Shown: positions 57,840-64,000 of the stretch, one piece after another | Layout: each line of letters opens with the position of its first letter | Numbering within the stretch: position 1 is the first letter of the stretch | Assembly (NCBI GenBank): GCA_009377585.1 | Contig: WHTS01000004.1 | Span: forward strand, 75,874-139,873 | Direction: 5' to 3' | DNA: 64,000 nt | From: Betaproteobacteria bacterium | GTDB taxonomy: Bacteria; Pseudomonadota; Gammaproteobacteria; Burkholderiales; WYBJ01 | Notes under the pieces: generated by a model | What the model was told of the DNA's origin: nothing | Databases searched by the model: none | The model's input: only the letters and a program-made list of their open reading frames with translations | Translations under genes and position numbers: made by a program

Positions 57840-58307
57840 TCACGCCACCTTGCCGCGCTGCTCGATCTGCCCGAGGACTTTGGCTTTTGCGTCCACGGTC
57901 GCGTCAATCTTGGCGAAATCTTTTTTGCTGTAGCTGGAAATGTACTTTTCTCCAGTGTCTCTGTTGTAAATCGACTGAGCCAACAGGGCGACCGTCTCTT
58001 TGTTACTCGGGGCGAACGTATCCACCTTGGTCAGCGTGCTCCTGCTCTCATGGAAGATTTGCCCGTTCACCTTTTCAACCAGCTTGAGCGTCGAGCCTAC
58101 CATCTCGTTGCCGATCGAATAGCCCGCCGATTTATACACTTCCATTCGCCCTACGTTCTGGGGGTCGGGGTGCTTTTGCGTGATGTGACCGTATTCGTCC
58201 TTCGTCTGAAAGTACACGGTCGGAAAATCATGAAGGCTGCCTGAGTAACCTATGATGCTTTTGAACCATGTAGAAATCGTCTCTGTAGCCCATGACAAAC
58301 CTCTCAT
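57840..58307 (-). CDS. Orphan protein (155 aa) of atypical base composition
   Basis: A 155-residue protein of no recognised family. It starts MRGLSWATETISTWFKSIIG, is soluble, has mixed alpha/beta character, and ends in a charged Lys/Asp-rich helix (KKDFAKIDATVDAKAKVLG). The codons are clearly AT-richer than those of neighbouring genes, with many TTT, AAA and TAT codons that are scarce elsewhere in the window, so it is a candidate for acquired DNA. The start is uncertain: the best ribosome-binding sequence (GAGAGG) serves a different 21-codon frame at 58293. It sits between two catabolic genes on the same strand. Confidence 0.55.
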   Translation of the reverse strand: MRGLSWATETISTWFKSIIGYSGSLHDFPTVYFQTKDEYGHITQKHPDPQNVGRMEVYKSAGYSIGNEMVGSTLKLVEKVNGQIFHESRSTLTKVDTFAPSNKETVALLAQSIYNRDTGEKYISSYSKKDFAKIDATVDAKAKVLGQIEQRGKVA

Positions 58308-58356
58308 TCAGCGGAAATCGGAGAATCGTCGGCAACGTTGCGAGATCGTGCCCCCA

Positions 58357-59550
58357 CTACGTCGCCTGGGTTTTCGGCAAACGGCGGATGACCTTGAGCC
58401 GCTGGGTCGCATCACCCGCAAGATGCGTCCAGATGATGGCATCACGCACCAGTTTGTTCGCCTCGGCGTTCATCGTGAAGCCGGCGGCGCCGTGGATGTC
58501 CATGTTGAGCTCGGTCACTTCCTGAATTGCATCCGTGGAGAAGTTCATCACCAGCACGGCGTTGATCGAGCTGTAGCCGCCCTGGTCCATCTCCCAGGCG
58601 GTACGTAAGACGTACGAGCGCAACGCTTCGGTCAGCATGTGCATGCGGCCGATCTTGAGCTGTACCGTTTGTTGTTCGATCAGCGGTTTGCCGCCCTGCG
58701 TGCGCGTGCGCGCGAGGTTCAACGCCGACTCGCATGCCGCTTCGCATACCCCCAGCGCGTTCGCTGCAAGCTCCAGGTCGCCGAATTCCGACGCCGAGCC
58801 CTGGCGGATGCGCGCGCCGCCATTGACCTGGCCCACGACGTTCGCATGCGGCACGCGCGCGTCATCGAAGATCAGCTCGGCATTCTGGTAGAAGCGCCAG
58901 CCGCTCTTGTTGAAGATCTTGCCGATGCGAAAGCCCGGCGTATCCGAGGGCACCATGAAGATGGTCGTGCCTTCACGGGCAATGACTGATGAATCGGTGC
59001 GCGCGCTGACGAAGAAGAGCTTGCCGACGCTGCCATTGGCGATGAAGCACTTCTCGCCGTTCAGAATCCACTCGTCGCCGCGGCGCTCGGCCTTCAGATG
59101 GAAGCCCGCCTTGATGTCGTCCAGCGGCGGGTAGCGGTTGTCCGAGCCGGAGTTGGGCTCGGTGCTGGCCGAGCCGATGACGAACGTATCGTCGGCGAGA
59201 AAGGGCTCGAGGAAGCGCTTTTTCTGATCGTCGGTGCAGAATTCCGCGATCAGGTGGCTCCACTTCCAGTTCTGGCTGAACGCCTTCGAGATCGCGCTAT
59301 CGGCCTTCGCCAGCTCCGCCATGACGAGCGCCTGGGTGACGAAATCCGTGCCGTGACCGCCCCATGCCTTCGGCACCGCCGCCGTGCGGAAACCGAGCTG
59401 CGAGCCCTTCTTGATGATCTCCCAGTCCCAGGTTTCGCGCGGGTGCTGGATCGCGTCGCGCGCGAGAGCAATCGGTCGGATCTCCTCCGCGGCGAAGCGG
59501 CGCGCTCGCAGTTGCCATTCGCGCTGCTGCTCGTTCAGTGCAAAATCCAT
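58357..59550 (-). CDS. Acyl-CoA dehydrogenase
   Basis: A 397-residue flavoenzyme. The N-terminal domain has KAWGGHGTDFVTQALVMAEL, the central FAD domain VIGSASTEPNSGSDNRYPPL and DEWILNGEKCFIANGSVGK, and the C-terminal helical domain QQTVQLKIGRMHMLTEALRS and MDIHGAAGFTMNAEANKLVRD. The active-site Glu is not assigned with confidence. It probably oxidises a branched-chain or aromatic acyl-CoA. The Bug gene lies 15 nt upstream on the same strand, so the two are co-transcribed. It is a different subgroup from the dehydrogenase at 5038-6204, with an N-terminal MDFALNEQQRE start. Confidence 0.88.
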   Translation of the reverse strand: MDFALNEQQREWQLRARRFAAEEIRPIALARDAIQHPRETWDWEIIKKGSQLGFRTAAVPKAWGGHGTDFVTQALVMAELAKADSAISKAFSQNWKWSHLIAEFCTDDQKKRFLEPFLADDTFVIGSASTEPNSGSDNRYPPLDDIKAGFHLKAERRGDEWILNGEKCFIANGSVGKLFFVSARTDSSVIAREGTTIFMVPSDTPGFRIGKIFNKSGWRFYQNAELIFDDARVPHANVVGQVNGGARIRQGSASEFGDLELAANALGVCEAACESALNLARTRTQGGKPLIEQQTVQLKIGRMHMLTEALRSYVLRTAWEMDQGGYSSINAVLVMNFSTDAIQEVTELNMDIHGAAGFTMNAEANKLVRDAIIWTHLAGDATQRLKVIRRLPKTQAT

Positions 59551-59565
59551 GCGGCCGGACTCCGG

Positions 59566-60558
59566 TCATTCCACCTTGATATTGTTCTCACGCACGACCT
59601 TGCCCCACTTCTCCACCTCGGCGCGAACGAACTTGTCGAACGCCGCGGGCGAGTCGTTCACGACCACGCTCATGAAGCTCTTCGACAGCGTTTCGCGCAT
59701 CTGCGGCGCCTCCATGAGCGAATGCACGCGCGCGTGGATCTGTTTGAGCACGTCCTTCGGAACGCCGGCCGGCGCGAACATGCCATTCCATGCGTTGGTG
59801 CCGATGCCGGGCAGTCCCGACTCGGCCATGGTCGGCACGTCCGGCAGCTGCGGCAGGCGCTTCTCGGTGGTCGCCGCGAGTGCCTTGATGCGCCCGCTCT
59901 GCACGAACGACAAGCCGGAAGCGAGATTGATCAGCATGTATTGCACTTCGCCGGCCGCGATCCCGGGCAGCATCTGCGCCGCGCCGCCCTTGTAAGGAAC
60001 GTGCGTCGCCTGGAAGCCACCGGCACGCGCGAGCCGAACGCCGTCGAGGTGCGGATAGCTGCCGACACCCGAGGAACCGAAGTTGACCTTGCCGGACTGC
60101 GTCTTGGCCCAGGCGACGAACTCGCGCATGTTTTTGGCCGGCACGGTGCTGGGGGCCACGAACATGTGCGGCAGCTCGATGAGGTTGGTCACGCCGCTCA
60201 ACGCCTGTGAGGGCTTGATCTTGAGCTGGTGCGCGAAGGTGGTCTCGTTGATCGCGTTGGTCGAGACGTTGCCCACCAGCAGCGTGTAACCGTCGGCGGT
60301 CGACTTGGCGGCGAGCACGATGGCGATGGTGCCGGAAGCGCCGGCGCGGTTGTCCACCACCACCGGCTGGCCGGTGATTTCGGTGAGACGGTTGGCGACG
60401 TGGCGCGCGGTAATGTCGGTCGCGCCGCCCGGTGCATACGGCACGATCATGCGCACCGGCCGAGTTGGCCATGCTTCGCCTTTCCCCTGGCTTGCTGCCG
60501 GTAATGCCGCGCCAAGGGCCAGCGTGGCCACCGCGATGCTCGCTGCGAACTTCGCCAT
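59566..60558 (-). CDS. Bug-family periplasmic solute-binding protein
   Basis: A 330-residue exported protein: signal peptide about 1-23 (FAASIAVATLALGAALPAAS), then the Bug/TctC blocks RPVRMIVPYAPGGATDITAR, QPVVVDNRAGASGTIA, DGYTLLVGNVS, VPYKGGAAQMLPGIAAGEVQ, and LPDVPTMAESG. It binds an organic acid in the periplasm; no TctAB transporter is encoded nearby. The start ATG 60558 has AAGGAGGTAAG upstream, one of the best ribosome-binding sites in the window. It starts the Bug-acyl-CoA dehydrogenase transcription unit, suggesting that it scavenges the acid then oxidised as a thioester. Confidence 0.9.
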   Translation of the reverse strand: MAKFAASIAVATLALGAALPAASQGKGEAWPTRPVRMIVPYAPGGATDITARHVANRLTEITGQPVVVDNRAGASGTIAIVLAAKSTADGYTLLVGNVSTNAINETTFAHQLKIKPSQALSGVTNLIELPHMFVAPSTVPAKNMREFVAWAKTQSGKVNFGSSGVGSYPHLDGVRLARAGGFQATHVPYKGGAAQMLPGIAAGEVQYMLINLASGLSFVQSGRIKALAATTEKRLPQLPDVPTMAESGLPGIGTNAWNGMFAPAGVPKDVLKQIHARVHSLMEAPQMRETLSKSFMSVVVNDSPAAFDKFVRAEVEKWGKVVRENNIKVE

Positions 60559-60620
60559 TGCCTTACCTCCTTCTTCGTCGGTCACGCCTGGCGGGCGCTT
60601 TCGTCGACCAGCTCTTCTAT

Positions 60621-60732
60621 TGACCACCCCGTCCGCGACATCGTCGCGTCCCGCCCCTCCTCCGTCAGGAGGGGAAGTAATTCTTTCCCCTCCGCTCACG
60701 CGGAGGGGTGGCGCACAGCGCCGGGGTGGTGT
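60621..60732. repeat. Palindromic intergenic element D
   Basis: About 112 bp bounded by ACCACCCCG (60623-60631) and its inverted copy CGGGGTGGT (60722-60730). Inside are further GC-rich arms (CCTCCTCCGTCAGGAGGGG and CCCCTCCGCTCACGCGGAGGGG), so the element can fold into a branched structure. It lies between the Bug gene start and element B copy 3. Only one copy is seen here. Confidence 0.65.
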
Positions 60733-60802
60733 GGTTTCGATTCCTTCGGCCACCCGTCCGCGCATTGCGCGTCCCGGCACTCCTTGTCGGCAAAAGAAGT
60801 GC

Positions 60803-60918
60803 TATCGAGCGATCCCTATTTCATGTCACGCTCGTCCCTCACCCCCAACCCCTCTCCCGGGGGGAGAGGGGAGCGTCGCGTCCGTATTGGACTGTCGTCC
60901 AATACGGAACGATCAATA
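60803..60918 (+). mobile_element. MITE-like element B, copy 3
   Basis: TA at 60803-60804 and 60917-60918 bound 116 bp that match copy 1 closely, with TCGAGCGATCC at the left terminus. The same CCCCTCTCCC-GG-GGGAGAGGGG and CGTATTGGAC-TGTC-GTCCAATACG hairpins are present. The right end supplies the final codon and TGA stop of the adjacent oxidoreductase gene. Confidence 0.8.
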
Positions 60919-62037
60919 AGCCACCCCTCGCTTTTCCTGTTCCGCCGTGATCGGCAGCGGCACCGCGCGCTTCAGGCGCGCGGAAAGATCCATCGCCTTG
61001 GTAAGCATGAGTCGGTTGTGCGCCTCCTTGGCAGTGGCGTGCTGTGTCGGCACACCGACCGAGACGCGGTTGAGCCACGAGTTGGTCTCCTCGCGCATCG
61101 GCCCGCGCAGCTCGCCGAGCGCCATGTCCCCGACCGGGTAGCTGGTCAGAAAGTCTACGTGGCGGCGGCTGTCGGGCGCATAGCCTTCGGTCTGGATCTT
61201 CTCGGTCGCCAGCACGATGTCGCGGTGCGTATCGTCGATCGTGAGCACGCCCTCGACGCCGACAATGCCGATCTCGAGGCTGTAGACCGCACCCGGCCAC
61301 ACCACCGGCAGCGCCCAGGAAATGACCGACTGGTACACCGTTCCGTCGTCGAAAGTGATGATGTTGGCGGTACCGTCGATACCGCGCCACTTGGGGCCGA
61401 GCGCCTTGTCCACCGAGCGCGAGTAGACTTCGACGGCGGTCTTTCCTTCGAGCAGCCACATCGCGACGTCGAGCGCGTGCGTGCCGGAGATCACCATGGG
61501 CGAGATCGTCTCGGGCTTCTCGGTACGCTTGTAGTTGTCGATCGCGACCAGGCGGTTCATGAATGCGCGCGAGGTCACCATCGTGACTTCGCCGAGCGAG
61601 CCGGTCGAAACCTTCTCTTTCGCCACCAGCCAGCGGCGGCGGAAGCGCTGGGTGTATCCCACCACCGCATCGACCCCCGACTTCTCGATCTGCGTCATCA
61701 CGCGCTCGGAAGCCGCCAGCTCGGTGGCGAGCGGCTTCTCGATCAGCATCGGCAGGCCCCGTTCGACCGCGGCCGCGACCGGGTCGACGTGCAGGTGCTC
61801 GTCGGTCGCGATGACGACGGCATTGACTTCGGGCCGCGCGAGCAGCTCGCGGAAATCCTGGGTGACGAAATCGGCCCCCACCTTCTCGGCCACGATCTGC
61901 GCGCGCTCCGGATTCTTCTCCGCGATACCGATCCACTCGACTTCGGGATGGCGCGCGGCGAGCTCGCCGCGAATGAGCCCCACCCGGCCCGCGCCCACGA
62001 TGGCGAGCCCGATCTTCTTCGGTTGCTTCTTCGGCAT
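60913..62037 (-). CDS. Gfo/Idh/MocA-family oxidoreductase (second of a tandem pair)
   Basis: A 374-residue NAD(P)-dependent oxidoreductase. The Rossmann motif is LAIVGAGRVGLIRGEL. The family EKP motif lies in MLIEKPLATELA, with AVVGYTQRFRRRWLVAK following, and AMWLLEGKTAVEVYSRSV in the C-terminal beta-sheet domain. Substrates are usually sugars, inositols or related polyols. Start ATG 62037 has GGGAG 7 nt upstream. It lies 19 nt after its paralogue. Its last codon and TGA stop derive from element B copy 3, so the original C-terminus has probably been altered. Confidence 0.85.
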   Translation of the reverse strand: MPKKQPKKIGLAIVGAGRVGLIRGELAARHPEVEWIGIAEKNPERAQIVAEKVGADFVTQDFRELLARPEVNAVVIATDEHLHVDPVAAAVERGLPMLIEKPLATELAASERVMTQIEKSGVDAVVGYTQRFRRRWLVAKEKVSTGSLGEVTMVTSRAFMNRLVAIDNYKRTEKPETISPMVISGTHALDVAMWLLEGKTAVEVYSRSVDKALGPKWRGIDGTANIITFDDGTVYQSVISWALPVVWPGAVYSLEIGIVGVEGVLTIDDTHRDIVLATEKIQTEGYAPDSRRHVDFLTSYPVGDMALGELRGPMREETNSWLNRVSVGVPTQHATAKEAHNRLMLTKAMDLSARLKRAVPLPITAEQEKRGVAY

Positions 62038-62056
62038 GTGCAAACTCCCGGATCGT

Positions 62057-63103
62057 TCAGGCGCCGCGGCCTTCGGGCAGCGGCAGCGCAACCGCCTCGC
62101 CCCGCTCGGCGGAAAGGTCGGCCGCGATATAGCACTCCATCACGGTGCGCGCCTGCTCGGGCGTGACCAGCACCGGCCGGTCGAGCGCGCAGGCCTGCAC
62201 GAAATGGTCGGTTTCGGGCGCCATCGGCCCGGCGTAGGCATGACCGACGAACTCGCCCGGCATCGACGACATCGGAAAGCGGGCGCCATCCTTCATCGTG
62301 GTGATGACACAGTCCCGATGCGTGTTGTCGACGAAAACCGCGCCTTCGCTGGCGACGAACTCGATCCAGCACCAGGAGAAGTTCGGATGCCCCGGCGGCA
62401 GGATCCAGCCGGCGCCGACCACGAACACCACGCCGTCGTCCATGGTGATGGTGATCCACTGGCAATCGGGCACACCGGTATCCTTCTTCACGCCATGGAC
62501 CCACTGCGAATAGACCTTCACCGGCTTCCTCGGCTCCAGCAGCCACAGGATGTAGTCGATGTCATGGGTCGCCTCCATGGCCGCCGGCGAGAGCTTGGTG
62601 CGGCCGCTGATCTTGTTGCCGAGCGAGCGCGCGATATGGCGGCTCACCAGCGCCGAGATCGGCGTGCCGAGGGTGCCGTCGTTCAGGCGCTCCTTGACGT
62701 AGGCGAACTTGTGGTTGAAGCGCTGCGAGTAGCCGATGGTGAACTTGACCTTCATCTCGCGGGCGACCTGGATGAGCTCGTCGGCCTCGTGCAGCTCGAG
62801 CGCGATCGGTTTCTCCAGGAACACGTGCTTGCCCGCCAGCAGGCACTCGCGCGCCATCGGAAAATGCGTCGTCTCCGGCGTGGCGGAAATGAAGAAGGCG
62901 TCGATCTCCTTCACCTCCAGCAGCTCGCGCCACTCGCTCGTGGCCTTGCGCGGCTCGACTTCCTTCGCGACTTCGGCCAGGCGCTCGGGCCGGATCTCGG
63001 CGATATAGAGACCGTCCACCAGTGGATTGGCCTTGCACGCGGTGGCGCGAATGCCGCCGCACCAGCCGGTGCCGATGATGCCGACGTTGATGGGTGTGAT
63101 CAT
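62057..63103 (-). CDS. Gfo/Idh/MocA-family oxidoreductase (first of a tandem pair)
   Basis: A 348-residue NAD(P)-dependent oxidoreductase with Rossmann motif VGIIGTGWCGGIRATACKAN, the EKP motif in HVFLEKPIALEL, and the substrate-site YSQRFNHKF block. The C-terminal sheet domain includes HDIDYILWLLEPRKPVKVYS and WILPPGHPNFSWCWIEFVAS. It shares its layout with the adjacent paralogue (62037-60913), so the two probably arose by duplication and may act in sequence on one polyol or sugar acid. GAGAGGAAGCAG precedes ATG 63103. It is divergent from the VOC fragment. Confidence 0.87.
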   Translation of the reverse strand: MITPINVGIIGTGWCGGIRATACKANPLVDGLYIAEIRPERLAEVAKEVEPRKATSEWRELLEVKEIDAFFISATPETTHFPMARECLLAGKHVFLEKPIALELHEADELIQVAREMKVKFTIGYSQRFNHKFAYVKERLNDGTLGTPISALVSRHIARSLGNKISGRTKLSPAAMEATHDIDYILWLLEPRKPVKVYSQWVHGVKKDTGVPDCQWITITMDDGVVFVVGAGWILPPGHPNFSWCWIEFVASEGAVFVDNTHRDCVITTMKDGARFPMSSMPGEFVGHAYAGPMAPETDHFVQACALDRPVLVTPEQARTVMECYIAADLSAERGEAVALPLPEGRGA

Positions 63104-63157
63104 CTGCTTCCTCTCGTGGCGTGCCCGGAGCGTTGCAGCGACAAAGTCCGGACAAAG

Positions 63158-63511
63158 ATGGCGGGTCGATTCTACACCGGGCGCAACGATGCGCTGGGGC
63201 TGATGCACTTGCGCTCGCGGCGCGCCATGATCGACCTGGTATCGCTCGACGGCCCGCTGGGGCGGGCCGGCGGTGCGGCCGCCGGCGTGGAAGGCCGCAA
63301 CATGGACCATCTCTGCCTGCGAGTGGATCCGTTCGACGTGGACGAGCTGACGCGCTACTTCGAAGCGCTCGGCGTAGCGCCGGCGGAGGTGCGCACCCGT
63401 TTTGGCGCCGAGGGCGACGGCCTTTCGTTCTACATCCGCGACCCCGAAGGCAATCGGGTCGAGATCAAGGGCCCCGCCGCTGCGAGCGGAGCGGCGCCAG
63501 CGCCTGCCTGA
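63158..63511 (+). pseudogene. VOC-fold protein lacking its N-terminal module start
   Basis: A 117-residue frame from ATG 63158. The second half is intact VOC sequence (NMDHLCLRVDPFDVDELTRY; GDGLSFYIRDPEGNRVEIKG), and the first part (ALGLMHLRSRRAMIDLV) fits the later strands of the first module. What is missing is the usual opening of such proteins, a strand carrying DHV or DHF followed by the helix ending AFYxxxLG, about 35 residues. Upstream sequence is instead the start region of the divergent oxidoreductase gene. I infer 5' truncation. A short active form cannot be excluded. Confidence 0.5.
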
Positions 63512-63702
63512 CGCCGAGGCGGAAGAGAAAAGGGGTGCGCGACACATAGAGCTCTGCTGCGCAGTGCGCGAAGCCGTGGAGCCCGCGCGGCGATTTCCCG
63601 GCTCAAGAATGCCGCATCCGCGCCGTTGACGTTCGAGCCGTCCGTGGCAGGCTGCGCCTTTCGGCACCGCACCCGACCTCGGGCAGGATCAGCGTGCGGG
63701 CC

Positions 63703-64000
63703 ATGCGAATCCGGACATTGCGCAGTCGAATCATCGCCTTCCTCGTCGCGCTGCTGCTTGTCGTGCAGGGCGGCGGGTTCGTTTTGATCGACGCGGCGAT
63801 CAACGCCAACGCGCGCATGAAGACGCGCTCCGAGCTCGCTACCGGGACGCGCGTGTTCGAGCGCCTGCTGCAGCAAAGCCAACAGCATCTCGCCGACACG
63901 GTGGCAGTCCTGTCGGTCGACTTCGGTTTCCGCAAGGCGGTGGCGAGCAACGACCGTCCCACCATCGCCTCCGCGTTGAGCAACCACGGCCACCGTGTCA
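63703..64000 (+). CDS. Membrane-bound sensor protein, N-terminal part (cut by window end)
   Basis: The first 99 residues of a protein starting MRIRTLRSRIIAFLVALLLV. Residues 9-33 form a transmembrane helix. After it the sequence is extracytoplasmic in style: KTRSELATGTRVFERLLQQS then ADTVAVLSVDFGFRKAVASN and DRPTIASALSNHGHR. This last pattern is typical of the sensor region of membrane diguanylate cyclases and phosphodiesterases in proteobacteria; the catalytic part lies outside the window. The start may be ATG 63703 or GTG 63694. The gap upstream (63512-63702) holds nothing I can identify. Confidence 0.7.
   Translation, partial: MRIRTLRSRIIAFLVALLLVVQGGGFVLIDAAINANARMKTRSELATGTRVFERLLQQSQQHLADTVAVLSVDFGFRKAVASNDRPTIASALSNHGHRV

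Noticed and set aside
63430-63993. Minus-strand frames at the right edge
   Set aside because: They are antisense to the VOC fragment and to the sensor gene start, with no recognisable domain.

Overview
The window is a high-GC, densely packed chromosomal segment that reads as a betaproteobacterium, probably of the Burkholderiales or an uncultured relative. The evidence is the two periplasmic Bug-type (tripartite tricarboxylate) binding proteins, repeated family III CoA-transferases, IclR and PrpF genes, a SWIB-domain protein with a lysine/alanine-rich tail, a prkA-yeaH-spoVR operon, a lexA gene whose SOS box is CTG-N10-CAG, and a tRNA-Arg(CCU) with encoded CCA. This placement is inference; no 16S or ribosomal gene is present.

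Layout. 0-11 kb: a partial enoyl-CoA hydratase, DUF808 (YedI) and ZIP metal transporter genes, a SWIB protein, then an acyl-CoA dehydrogenase/CoA-transferase pair divergent from a ThDP decarboxylase/CoA-transferase/FAD-oxidoreductase set. 11-20 kb: a Bug solute-binding protein, an exported methyltransferase, malonyl-CoA decarboxylase, a sterol-desaturase-like enzyme, an unusual polysaccharide deacetylase, a YVTN beta-propeller and succinate-semialdehyde dehydrogenase. 20-29 kb: MlaA lipoprotein, EamA exporter, SirB1-like protein, then the spoVR-yeaH-prkA stress operon. 29-36 kb: tRNA-Arg, an exported nuclease, a PilZ-like protein, PrpF isomerase, and a hydroxyisobutyrate-dehydrogenase-like/MFS pair. 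36-43 kb: IclR and GNAT divergent from a DUF35/CoA-transferase/thiolase operon, then MBL and NUDIX hydrolases. 44-46 kb: a lexA operon led by a 130-residue protein. 46-56 kb: a kinase-HDOD fusion, queuosine-precursor transporter, HpcH/HpaI aldolase and tamA-tamB. 56-64 kb: a catabolic block (isopropylmalate-dehydrogenase-like, acyl-CoA dehydrogenase, Bug protein, two Gfo/Idh/MocA oxidoreductases), a truncated VOC gene and the start of a membrane sensor.

Most genes fit breakdown of organic acids and CoA thioesters: three family III CoA-transferases, two acyl-CoA dehydrogenases, a hydratase, a thiolase, malonyl-CoA decarboxylase, semialdehyde dehydrogenase and Bug scavenging proteins. House-keeping envelope functions (MlaA, TamAB) and stress functions (PrkA system, LexA) are interspersed.

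The most notable unnamed structure is two families of small non-coding elements, A (about 120 bp, three copies) and B (about 116 bp, three copies). Each has imperfect terminal inverted repeats flanked by TA, the hallmark of IS630/Tc1-type MITEs. One B copy is nested inside an A copy, and a second A copy in the same window preserves the nearly empty site. Several element ends form, or lie within, the stop codons of adjacent genes. One B copy carries a 78-bp insertion containing a third dispersed repeat (C).
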